Origin: Zarea fungicola
Lineage: Eukaryota > Ascomycota > Sordariomycetes > Hypocreales > Cordycipitaceae
Direction of reading: 5' to 3'
Length of the DNA stretch: 64,000 nt
Assembly: GCA_900169235.1 (NCBI GenBank)
Contig: FWCC01000133.1
Coordinates: forward strand, 23,789 to 87,788
Shown here: positions 13,022-23,704 of the stretch, one piece after another
Layout of the letters: every line of letters begins with the position of its first letter
Position numbering within the stretch: the first letter of the stretch is position 1
Program-made: the position numbers and the translations under genes
The notes under the pieces: model-generated
Databases searched by the model: none
The model's input: only the letters and a program-made list of their open reading frames with translations
Told to the model about the DNA's origin: nothing

Positions 13022-14494
13022 CTAAGCGTGTCGAACTTCAACACTGTCAAAGATAGCCTCAGTCAAGAAGGCTCGAACGCCGTTCATCCCGTGACGGAAC
13101 TTGCCATCAGATACAGTAAAGCTAGCAACTATATTGCTTCCACGCGTAATCCTGCAGTTAAACCGGTTACCAATTGCTCGTACGCCGACAGTGTAAGTCG
13201 TGTTGGTATGGATGGGCGCATTGACAGTCTTAATCGGCGTCCAGCTGTTGCCAACACGGCCAACCACCACTTTGCCGCCGGTACCAATACCCAAGTAGTA
13301 TCCCTGATACGAGTCCGAGCCTTCATCGAGGCCCGTCGCACGAAATATGATGCCAGCATCACCGGTGTTCTGGCAGGGGATAGTGACATCAACTGAAAAG
13401 TACTGATCGGCAAAGTCAGTGTTGAGAACCGCCTTGGCGCCATCTGACGACTCTATCTTGAGTCTGTTGGATGAGGCATCCCAGGAGCCGCCATATGTGG
13501 TCCATCCGATCATTTTGCCATCTTTGAAGTTGTCCTGGACGCCCATGACAATAGGTTCGATGGTGCCGTCGGCGCGAAATGTGAGACGGTCATAGGCGAG
13601 GTGCCGGTCATTGCCGTCCGTGCTGCCGAGCGGGTGACGGTGATATACAATGTAGTGGATGTCAGTGCCGGGAACGGTGATGACGCCGTTGTGCCCCGAG
13701 CCTGTGGCCACGGCCAAATCCTGCTGGAGGATCTTGTCAACGCGCTTGAAGGGTCCAATCGGGTTGTCCGAAATGGCGTAGGAGACGGCATAATCCGGGC
13801 CTGTCCAGCGGCCCTCGCTCCAGAAGAGGTAGTATTTTCCCTTGCGCTTAAACATCTGAGGACCCTCTACGTAGTTTTCAGGTGTTATCTCCTTGAATTG
13901 CTCGCCATCCGGGAAGCCGCCAATGCTAATCATGTCTTGATTTAGGCGGGCGACATTGGCGTGGTTGTGGCCGCCGCAGTAGATGTAGGCCTGGCCATCG
14001 TCATCAATGAAAACGTCCTGGTCAATGGGCTGCGCGCCGTTGTAGTACTGGCCGATCAGAGGCTTGGCGAGAGGGTCGAGTTATGGGCCTTCAGGGTTAT
14101 CTGCCACGCCCACGCCGATTCCGCCATAGTCACTGTTGGTTTGGATATCATTGGCGCCAAAATAGAGACAAAATTTCCCGTTTCGCGAGATGGGAGCTGG
14201 TGCCCAAACCGCCTTCTTGGCGCAGGGGAAGTTGGTTATGTTTAGGATGTTTGGGTGCTTGGTCCAGTGTATCAGATCAGGCGAGGAAAAGGCGTCAAGA
14301 AAGGTCTGGGTATCATATTCGTGAGAGTAGGTTGGGTACAGCCAGTACTCGCCGTTGTAGAATTCATTGTCTGGATCAGCGTACCAGCCATCAACGAACG
14401 GGTTGCTAGCTGGGGCTGTTGTGTAGTCTGGAAGCGCAGCAGCCCACCCAACTGCAGAAAGTAACAGCTTCGCCGTAGCTATGAACGATTTCAT
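13022..14494 (-). pseudogene. secreted GH43 glycoside hydrolase interrupted by one in-frame TAA
   Basis: A 491-codon intronless frame (490 residues if the stop is read as sense). It begins with a signal peptide (MKSFIATAKLLLSAVGWAA), followed by a five-bladed propeller type GH43 domain and, from about residue 310, a C-terminal beta-sandwich (concanavalin-like) domain. The three GH43 catalytic positions are visible: Asp40 in WYADPD (base), Asp158 in PIDQDVF (pKa modulator) and Glu210 in NYVEGP (acid). Codon 138 (14081-14083 on the plus strand, tta) is TAA. Frame, spacing and homology continue straight through it, between DNPEGP and LDPLAKPLIG. No other lesion is seen, so this is a very recent nonsense allele, a base-calling error, or a readthrough case. 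Intact members act on arabinose-, xylose- or galactose-containing plant polysaccharides outside the cell. An upstream in-frame ATG at 14581 would spoil the signal peptide and is not preferred. Confidence 0.85.
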
Positions 14495-14841
14495 CCTTCG
14501 ATGATAGACTGAGAGCAATAATGGCGATGGATGGTTAATACAGAGGGCAAAGTAGTGGTAGCCTCGGACAGACTTGCTCACAGCAAGCGATCTAATTCAG
14601 TCCGACTAAACGGTGGATGGGACAGAGGTCCTCGCAGTCCAGAAAGGTTACAACGGCCGCATGATGCAAACTAGCTGTAGGAGTTGTATAGCGAGATAAG
14701 TGAAAGCTTGCACTGGTTTTAGACGCACTGTGCACAAATGTATAATTGTTTACCAGGCAAGATGTTGGCGTGTTTAGGAAAGTGCGGGCAAAGCCAGCTA
14801 GGAAGGTTTCTAAGTAATTTTAAGTGGTCCGCTGTCAATTC

Positions 14842-14944
14842 GGCCTGATGGTCTAGTGGTATGATTCTGCCTTCGGGAGTCCAGTTCCGGTTCCGGCACA
14901 CCAGAATGTGGCAGAGGTCCCGGGTTCGAATCCCGGTCAGGCCC
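14842..14944 (+). tRNA. tRNA-Pro (CGG) with a 31-nt intron
   Basis: The acceptor arms GGCCTGA and TCAGGCC pair, with discriminator C at 14944. The anticodon stem CTGCC/GGCAG encloses a loop with anticodon CGG at 14874-14876. The T arm is CCGGG-TTCGAAT-CCCGG, and the B box GGTTCGAATCC is intact. A canonical intron lies one base 3' of the anticodon, at about 14878-14908. A-box-like TGGTCTAGTGG is present in the D arm. The body resembles fungal tRNA-Pro. Manual folding only. Confidence 0.9.
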
Positions 14945-14946
14945 CA

Positions 14947-14958
14947 TTTTTTCTTTTT
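14947..14958 (+). terminator. RNA polymerase III T-run terminator of tRNA-Pro
   Basis: Six T then C then five T begin two bases after the tRNA discriminator base, the usual arrangement for a Pol III stop. Confidence 0.75.
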
Positions 14959-17900
14959 GTCGTTTACTTTTTTGGGCGAATACAGGAAAATTGTGAGTAA
15001 ATGATATGAATAGAATAAATAGTATATTTGTATAGTTCCTTTTTAATAAACATCGGTCGCTGACAGAGCTCTATTTACTGTTTTTTATTCAAGTTTGCTT
15101 AGCTTCAATTCTTATTTGGGTTTTGTCAACGTCGGTGGACTTCGAACACACGAAACAACTACCTCCAACACTATAATCGTTCCGAGTTCCACTTTGTTGA
15201 TGCTGGTGCTGCGAGCCGGCAGCTCCTTCGTACGCTGGGCTCGTACAAAGCTCTGACAGATTGAGGAAAGTGCTGAGCTCGAATTACTTCCGTTAAAACT
15301 GGTTAAACGCCAAAATAATTAATCAAGACAGATGCTGCTCTGGTTTTTTTTTTTTTTTTTAGATTTTCTTTTTTGTGACTAGATACAGGATCGAGATGGC
15401 CAAGCCAAAGTTCTGCGATCAAAACGCTAGCTATGACGACATTCTGGTGAACTAGAAGTAGAATGCAACTAATCACGTCAGGGCCTAATTCCGGACATTT
15501 ACTAAATTTATAGAAAACAATCGACTCAGACTTTCGTCGCGTGCCGATCATATCCCCAGACTGTTAGATGGTGAGTGACTGTGAGCGGCGCGGGAACATC
15601 AGCGTTGATCCCAGTGGGCTTAATGACGTGCACCTGCGAGAGGCGCGTCTAGCACGTCAGTGATGAGCAGTCCAGGCGACAATGAGGAGCCATCACGAGC
15701 TAAGATACTATCATATGATGACTGCAAGTCAATTCGTTATACAACTTGAAACGAGGTTTTTCCACGAACTATATTTGGCTGTTCTATCTTCTACGTATAT
15801 TGCATTGTTCGGTCTAGGGTAGGTGGCTGCCCATTGGATTGTGCGAATCTACGAGCTGTTTAGCTCAAGATGCCACGGATATAGAGAACTGGTCAGCTGC
15901 GATATTGTAAAAGCAGACCAATCCAAACTATCTAATCAGCTAACCTACATAAAGTCTTTTTGAGGGGCAAAAACAGGCGCGGGCAGGAAGGTGTGGCTGC
16001 ACAGATCTACATCCAGCTCAGAGCTCAGCATTTAGCCACCTGCCACGGCTTGGTTCTGGACTCGGCTCTGATTTTTTTTTCATGATAATTACCATCTATG
16101 ATTATTAACATTACAAGATGATCCCATGCAAGTCTGTCCTACTGGAGAGTGTACCAATTGCAACAACCCCCACTGCCAATGCTCGTTCACAAAACTTTAA
16201 CTTGATGATTTTGCTGTACGTTTTCATACTTTGCCTGTGCGTGCACAAATCTGTACAGTAACTATAAAACATTTGCGTCGACGACTTGCACAAAGTGGTG
16301 TAGAGACCATCTGTCCAAAAAAGGCAAGGAGAAACGATGCAGAGTTTGAGACTATCAAAAAAGGCGTCCGACAGGCTGGGAAGGCCACCCCTCCTCTGGC
16401 TGGCTGCTGGTGGTTGCGCCACTAACTAGATGGCCACAATCAAAAGCTTTTTTGGCCCAGTTTGACTCTCACCGATACGAGAAAATGCCATGATGGGCTG
16501 GAGTTGAACCTGCCAGCCGGCAAACTATTACTTGTGATGGATGCGCATAGCAAGGTATCTGTCTCCACAAAACTGTACCGATACAATTGGGTTACAATTG
16601 GGTTACAATTATGGCGTACAGGGTTTCTGTCGAGGCAACCGGCCGGAAACCAATACATTGCTGGAGAATGTATGGGGATTGTAGCAGAAGCGCTGGACAG
16701 AAAGAAGACCAGAAGAAGAAAAAGCCAAATTATTTTCCGTTTTCATGCTCACTCGTCCATTGTGCAGTAGTCGGCCCAGTTCCCTCGTCAACAGACTACT
16801 GGTAGGGACGGCCAAAAATGAGAGCGACATATCGCAGCAACTCTGGCGCCAAGCCAAGCCACAGCTGGGTGGCGATCGTCTCTTGTACGCCGTACAGTAG
16901 CTGTCTTGGCCTCAATGCATCTACGTAGCTATTGGATCGGCTCAACAAACCCTCCTCGCCCGCCTTGCATCTGTTCTTCAGTCTTGTGCCGCCGGCGCCC
17001 CCACAAAGGCCGAACGCGCCGCAGCAAGGGCTGGTAACCATGACCTCATGAAGTCAATTTTTTTTTCGGGGATTTAGCGCTTCGTTGGTTAGATACCCTT
17101 GTTCAATTATCAAACAGGAAGAACGCCCGAGAAAGTAGAAGAAGTACGAGGTGGCAATTGGGACGCGGAAGCTTTTGAGAATGCAGGATTGATTGAATTG
17201 GCGCACCGTGGCTGGCTGGCTGCATGAAAAGCCCGTTGACAAAAGTACATGGGAATTTTCAAAAGTTGCTTTGTTCCCTGTCAAAGTACGGTACGGACTA
17301 CTGGGTACAAGGCAGAAGAAGACTCTCCCGCTCTCACCTGGTAAAGCCTAATATTTGGAGGCGGCAGCATGAGGGAGAAAAAGACAATTGTCCGGCCGAG
17401 AACCCTTTTAATTGAAATGCTTGCATGTAAATACTCCGTAGCCAATGCTTTTGTCTCGCCCTCGTGCAAACTAGTATTCCTCAGAATGACATCTGAGAAA
17501 CAGCGACTCCAAAGTTACTAGTCAGTATAACTACATGCATAACTATGGCAGGAGGTCTTGTTTGTGGCGTGGGTTTCTCTGCTCTGATGGCAAAGGAAGG
17601 GTTTTTTGTCACTAGGAGGTAGAACAAGAAAAGCACGTTCAAGAATTCGGCTACACGCGGACGAACCAGAGAAGAGGGATAAATTGAGGCTGAAGCATTA
17701 TCTTCCCAATGAGAGTTGTCTGAAAGAGGGTAGAATCCGGTGAGGAGAGAGCTGTAGGGGAGCCACATCAGCGAGGTCGGGGAGGAAGCATGGCAACCAC
17801 GAGAGGCAAAGCATCCAGCAAAAGAAAAGGCACTACTGCAGCTTCCGTACATGTAGCGCCTCAAAAGCATTCCCTAGCGCCATGCCACTGCGGCCATGCT

Positions 17901-20900
17901 GACAAGACGCTGGCCGAATTGCCATGGGAACTCTGTAACGCTGCATAATGGGCTGGAAAACAGTCGTCAGAGCTGGAAATGTGGCTGGTTCATGGGAACG
18001 GCGCAACTGGGCTTACCAGTACTGGTAGTGGAAGGATTGTCACGTTGCGTCGTCCGCTTTTGCCTCTCTTTTACTAGGCTGCCGATTACTGTTGGACAGG
18101 TGGCGTTCTTACTGGTGCAAATCGGCACTAGATCGTCACAAGAGCGAGGGGAGAGAGGGGGGCGAATGGAACGAGGTGGTTTGTGACATGACCAACTTGG
18201 GCATCAAATCTAGTGTCAAATGTCCCAAAAAGGATGAGTCTAAAGAAGGAATGAGGTATTGTACCACCCACCATCGTTGATAAGGCCCTTTGGAGAGTTT
18301 AAAACCCCAATTATAGATATTTTTTTTTCGAGCCTATGAATATCCGACTGGGAAGAGGGATAATCTGGATGTCACTTTGTAAACGGTTTAGTGTAGTTAC
18401 TGACCAGGATATCGAGGCGGCCGCTGTGCGGAGTAATTCGAATCAAAATAGATTGTGTGGCGGAGGGTACGGAGAAGGCACTCAAGACAAAAAGCGAGAA
18501 AAAGAGTCAGACAGTCAGACCACAAGAAAAATCTCAGAACGAGAAAGAGGCTGTGTTGGATTAACGCTTTGCCAGAATGCAGGAACAATCAGCATGTCCA
18601 CCGCGGCGTGCTGGAGTCGTCATCAAGCAAGACGTTCTGTGTGGATAGTGGCTTTGCCGCCGTAGCAACCCACACACACTCTACAGGACACAGAAAATGA
18701 CCAGACAAAGACTCCTGGACTTATCAACCCACCAGACATTTTCATTTTCTGATTCCTGTTACGGATAGTTGGAGAGCAAGTTGCAGCTTGTAGTGTGGGT
18801 GGGCTTTGCGCCTCGCAAGAGCTATGATGGTGTGAAGGGAGGAGGATTCTAGCCTTTTTCTCCATGCACTAAGTCTAAGCGGCAAGTTCAGAGAAAGAGA
18901 AAGAGAAGAGATGCCAGCCTCTTTTTGTCTGAGAAAATAGAGTGAATCAGACGAGATTACCATTATCAATTGAGTTCGAACAAGTCACAATGGCATTGGA
19001 AGGGCGGGCGGGCCATAATGCAAAACACCACGCACCTGCCGTTGTAGTTGATGACTACGCCTGGTTGGACCCATGGACAGCATTCCGTGGCCGCGCAGAA
19101 CAATATGTTTGGCTGCGCTATGGGTTCCGAGCCCGGTCTCACCAAATCAGAGAGCTTCAAAAGGGTTTGGCACAACGCACCAAGCTGACTAGTTGACTAG
19201 GTAGTTCAAGACTCTGCCTGTTACTAGTTGTTCAGTTGTCAGTTGCTAGTTAACGCGCCGGCTAAGAAAGGAAAAAAAAAAAAAAACCGCTCAGACGAAC
19301 GGTGGATTAGTTGGACGACGGTTTACCCCTAACTACCAAGGTACGGAGTACTCGACGACTAGAGTGGTTTTATTACGCCATTGATGGGAGCGCTCCACCG
19401 AGGAATGGGACGCCGGAGAACCTAGATGGTTCTTTTTTACAAATAGCTCACAAGTAGAGCTGCTCTAAAAACAGCAGCTGGAGGTACAGAGTTTGGCGCA
19501 ATGGTGCAGAGCCTGCCCACATATCCTAATGGCAGCTCCGTCTCCATTGTTAGTTGTGGCCTCGCTCCAGTTCCGAATCCAAAGTTATGGGTGAGATGGA
19601 TGCTACTCGGCCAACCAGGCAACGCGGCCATATCTCTAGGATGGAGATTGAAAATCCACATTACGTGTTTCCGTTCTCATGATTATGTATACCATTTTTG
19701 TTTAAAAAAAGTTTTCTCCTCTTCGTTGACGCAAGTGTGCCAAGAAAAGCTATGCATGTAACTGGGAACAGTTTTCGGCCAGCGCAGTGTATACTGGTAC
19801 AAACAAAGCTCTTTTGCGCCGTGGTGATCTGTTCGGGAGGAGGAAGGGTCACCCATTTGCCGCCAGTTTCTTGGCCACCATGCAAATTGGACAATGGACA
19901 CTCTTTGTGTCTCTCCCCGCACGATCCCATCGCCCAGCTTTGGACAAGCCTAGCGAGTTACAGGGGGGAAGGAGGAGGCGGCGGCGGGCGGGTGTCTGTG
20001 GGTGCGCGGGCTTTGTTTCTGTTGTTTCTACAAGGGGGGAGCGCCAAACCTACAGGGGGATGTATGAGGACGAGGAGGGAAGCCAGAACGAAAAGGACGG
20101 GCCGAAGCACTGTAAGCAGCGTTTTGCCAGGTAGATTGCCCCTGAAAACAGCAGCGTGTGGAACGCTGTGCATGAAATTTTGGTGCCTGAAAACCCCATC
20201 AGGAACTAGTTTAGTAGTGAGAAGCTCTGGAAATGGAAACAAAATATTGCTTTAGAAGGAGCTTGCTGATGACTCCAGCTGTGAATGTGAGTGGCGTGTA
20301 GCACCAGTTCCTGGTTGCCTGGCTGAAAGAGTTCCTTTTGGAGCTGCCGGAGCAGCTGGAGCGGGAGGAGTGGCGGAAATAGTACCAGTAAACAGGCATG
20401 GCCTAGCGTGACGATGGCCCGGATATCCACTCTGGATGGAGTACGGAGCAGCCTGTAGAGAAGAAGTTGAACAGGCTCGACCGGTGCGCCGTTGTTCACC
20501 AGCTACCAGTGCTGTCAGCAACTGGCAACTGCTACAAAGGTACCCAACATATAGTACCTAGGCACCTAGCTGTCAGTACAGAGTACCAGGTGTTATTCAT
20601 GTGAGTCCGTGCCATTGTATTTGTTTGCATAAATACAAATAAAGATCAATACTAAATCAGCCAACTGATGTCACCTCAACCACCAGCCACCCCCAAATAA
20701 ACCAAACCAGCCAGGCGCTGGACTTCCTCTTCTGTAGCCCAAGGTCCCCCCCAACCACCCCCCTGCACTGTCATGTGGAGCCTCGACCTGCCCGATTGCC
20801 AGGGTTCCCCACCTTTTCGAAGCCCATCCATGCCATGCAATGCAGACACTTGCTGGGAGAAAAAGCTGGCAAGCTGCCAACTTTTCCTCATCTGCCATGA

Positions 20901-21596
20901 CGCTGTCCATCGGTCTTGGATCAACTCGGCTTTGGATCCACGGTACCAGTTGGATCCCTCGTTCGTTGGCCTCTTCAGCCTTTTCCGCACCAGCCATTCA
21001 GCGAGTCCGTTGCCCCCACTGCCTCCCAACCACTGGTGCGATACACCCTTGCTTCTGCATACCACACGCCCCTCCTTGTCCAATCATCACACCACTCTCT
21101 TCACTGAAAGACATCCAACCATCTGCCTCTCACGGCGGTAACAGTCATCTTCCTATACTCTCACGCCTCGCCCGAAGTGCCATCCATCTATTTGCGGGCC
21201 TGTCTTTCGGCTTCGTGTTCACTGACCACCCACTCCGACACCCCCTCTTCCCACCTTTTCCTGTTCAAGGTTTATTTCTTGCTAAACGGCCGAACAATGG
21301 CTACATACATACTACCAACACTATCCAACCGGCATGACCCCAGCCCGTCAATCAATATATGAATCCAAGTCGATCCCTCCTCTTCCGTCCGCACACATTC
21401 ACACTTTGTTCCCTCTTACAACCCAAACCTCGTCCTTGTTTTGTGCAGGCTATCTTATCTACCTTCGCTCCCGCAGACGACAATTCTCTTCTTGCTTTCC
21501 ACCCATCGTTTTGGAAACAAGACCTGACATCGTCATCCCGTCGCTTCGGATAACGACTTTCGCTTTCCACACAACATTCATCTAATTACAACTTTG
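14959..21596. other. gene-poor 6.6-kb stretch and leader of the PIR gene
   Basis: No protein or RNA gene could be supported. Short open frames occur on both strands but none has a start context, introns or motifs that look real. Homopolymer tracts lie near 15343-15360 (T) and 19270-19286 (A). The words tactccgta (17432-17440) and tacggagtac (19342-19351) recur. From about 20,690 to 21,596 the plus strand turns markedly C/T-rich (many tccc, cacc, ttcc words), as is typical of the promoter and 5' leader of a highly expressed fungal gene; it leads into the cell-wall protein gene at 21856. Confidence 0.55.
16583..16610. repeat. short 11-bp tandem repeat
   Basis: Two and a half copies of acaattgggtt lie head to tail. 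It is in non-coding DNA with no evident function. Confidence 0.7.
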
Positions 21597-21850
21597 GTAT
21601 GTTTCAATTGCTCAATACCGCGACCATGAGATGCCCTCCCACGTCAACTTAACATTCTCTTTCACTTCCACTTTCACATGCAATTGGCCCGGTGCCTACG
21701 GCGGCGCTTGTTTACATTGGCCGTATGCTGCTCCATCGTGCTGCACTGCATCACACACTCCTGTAACACAGCCTACACTCCTCGCCTCGCGTCGCCCAGC
21801 GTTCCACATGCCGCAGCAGCTCGAATCTGTCACTAACATGCTCGTCTCAG
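21597..21850 (+). other. probable intron in the 5' leader of the PIR protein gene
   Basis: A donor GTATGT at 21597 and an acceptor preceded by CACTAACATGCTCGTCTCAG (branch CTAAC 10-20 nt before the AG at 21849-21850) define a 254-nt leader intron. It would join a C/T-rich leader to a sequence only five bases before the ATG at 21856. This removes the upstream ATGs at 21631, 21811 and 21838 and supports the signal-peptide start. Transcript data would be needed for proof. Confidence 0.55.
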
Positions 21851-21855
21851 TCACA

Positions 21856-23032
21856 ATGAAGTGGTCCGCTGCTGCCCTCGGCCTCGCTGCCACGGCCATG
21901 GCCATGCCACAGGCTGCCCCCGACAACCTGAAGCCCGACGGCGGTTCTCCCTCGGGCTGCTCTGCCAGTTACAATGGCAAATTTGAAGTCAGCATCTTCA
22001 AGCTTGGTGCTGCTAAACGCTCCATCCAGGTATGCAATATACTAATAGCCATGTGCACACCAGTTCGCCTATCTGCTCCATTCTTGCTAACTCCCTTTAC
22101 AGAAGCGTGACTGCTCCGGGGACAAGGCCCTCGTCTTGACTCTCCAGAACGGTATCCTCAAGGACAGCCATGATCGCACTGGTGCCATTGTCGCCAATTA
22201 TCAGTTCCAGTTTGACGGTCCTCCTCAGGCTGGCTCCATTTACACCGCTGGCTGGTCCACCTGCCAAAACGGCTCCCTGGCTCTCGGTTCCTCCACCGTC
22301 TTCTATCAGTGCCTCTCTGGTAACTTCTACAACCTCTACGACCGCAACTGGGCCGCGCAGTGTGAGCCTGTCGAGATTGTCGTCATGCCCTGCAGCGCTG
22401 GCCAGAGCAGCGGTGGTGGCCAGAAGGCTGGCGGCGGCGGCGGCAGCCCCATGCAGTCCCCTGTCGGCACCAGCATGGCCGTCACCACAACCGTCGTCGC
22501 CCTCCCAGACGGCCAGCCCCAAGTCACCACCATCACCGTCCCCATCCCCATGTGCCAGATAGGCGATGGCCAGGTCCAAGCTCACACCACTCCCTGCGAT
22601 CAGGCTCCTGGCGCCGCTGTTTCCCAGATCTCTGATGGCCAGATTCAGGCCCCAACCAACTTGCCTCCCGTGTCCCAGATCTCCGACGGCCAGATCCAAG
22701 CTCCTACTGGTGCTCCCGTGTCCCAGATATCTGATGGCCAAGTCCAGGCTCCTACCAGCGGCGGCGCTCCCGTCACCCAGATCTCCGACGGCCAGGTCCA
22801 GGCTCCCACCAGCACTGGTGCCCCTGTTACTCAGATCTCTGACGGTCAGATCCAAGCTCCCACCAGCACTGGCGCTCCTGTTACTCAGATCTCCGACGGT
22901 CAGGTTCAGGCTCCCAGCGGCACTGGTGCTCCCCCTGCTCCCACCTCCACTCTCCCCATTGCCAACAACGGTGCAAAGGCTGCTGTCCCTGCTCTCCTTG
23001 CCGCCGGTATGGGTGCTGTTCTCTTCCTGTAG
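21856..23032 (+). CDS. PIR-type cell-wall protein with probable GPI anchor
   Basis: Predicted 367-aa secreted cell-wall protein. Exons are 21856-22029 and 22103-23032, with a 73-nt intron starting GTATGC and ending with CTAAC...ACAG. Order of parts: signal peptide (MKWSAAALGLAATAMAMP); a Cys-containing domain with the features of the PIR C-terminal domain (LKDSHDRTGAIVANYQFQFD, FYQCLSGNFYNLYD, Cys residues); a Gly-rich linker; seven repeats of Q-[IV]-[SG]-D-G-Q-[IV]-Q-A between about 22552 and 22920; and a C-terminal hydrophobic tail after NNGAK, typical of GPI signals. In PIR proteins the first Gln of the repeat forms an alkali-labile ester bond to beta-1,3-glucan. In the classical yeast proteins the repeats come before the Cys domain; here the order is reversed and a GPI signal is added. 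The start at 21856 gives a clean signal peptide and good context (cacaATGaa); an in-frame ATG at 21631 would bury it. Confidence 0.9.
22552..22920 (+). repeat. seven PIR repeats (about 17-18 codons each)
   Basis: The protein repeat core Q[IV][SG]DGQ[IV]QA occurs seven times in succession, separated by Pro/Thr/Ser/Gly spacers such as PTSTGAPVT. The last five units are closest to each other at the DNA level. Such arrays often change copy number between strains. Confidence 0.9.
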
Positions 23033-23704
23033 GCGCTTTGAAATTATAGGCTGCTGCTAAGTAATTGAAGAGCCAGAGGAAGTGGAAGTTTCCAAGGTTA
23101 TCGTTGGGTCAAGAGCCGGCTTGTGAATTTTTTTTTCTTCTCCCTTCGCATTGCATTATCTGATGTTCGGCCACAAACCCACGAAATGTGTCCAAGTTTT
23201 GATGTTTTCATTGTACACACCACCAAATGTGTTTTTTTGGGCAAAAAGAAGGTTCAGTGGCTCTGCCACTTGAACGGCATTGTTTTTCGATATGATGATG
23301 ATGATGGACACTCTAATGAGGTTGTGAAACATGTTGTTTCATTTTTATTGTTAATTATTTTGTCGCATTAAAGGCGGGCGCCCTCGCGTGACGCGATGGG
23401 CATTAATATATAACACACATAGTCATAGGTACAAATGGGAAAGAAAAATGACTCTCCTTAATATAAAAGAATATTATCAAAAGCAAAATCTTAAAAATCC
23501 TCCATGTGTAAAGCCTGCGTCATTGTGAATATGGAGTTCTACGTATGAATTGACGGGTGCTGACATAATCACGTCGTTCTAGGCACTCACCGAAAGCCTC
23601 GCTACGACCAGACTAATTATTAGCCTCTCTACGTTTCTTAATATTTTTTTCTAATTCTTTCAGTACCCTCCTCACACAGCCACATTGTCAATTTTGCCCC
23701 CAGC
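23033..23704. other. intergenic region, PIR gene 3' end to zinc-finger gene leader
   Basis: No gene seen. It holds the 3' untranslated region of the wall-protein gene and the promoter of the next gene. A pyrimidine tract and ctaattctttcag just upstream (ending near 23663) look like a 3' splice site, so the zinc-finger gene may have a leader intron. Confidence 0.5.

Noticed and set aside
18942..19196. 84-codon plus-strand frame in the gene-poor stretch
   Set aside because: No homologous motif, no signal sequence; too weak to call.
20671..21337. Several overlapping frames upstream of the PIR gene
   Set aside because: They run through a C/T-rich promoter/leader and are open only because of its skewed composition.
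22097..22855. 252-codon repetitive minus-strand frame opposite the PIR gene
   Set aside because: Its repeats are just the reverse complement of the PIR repeats; no independent start or motif.
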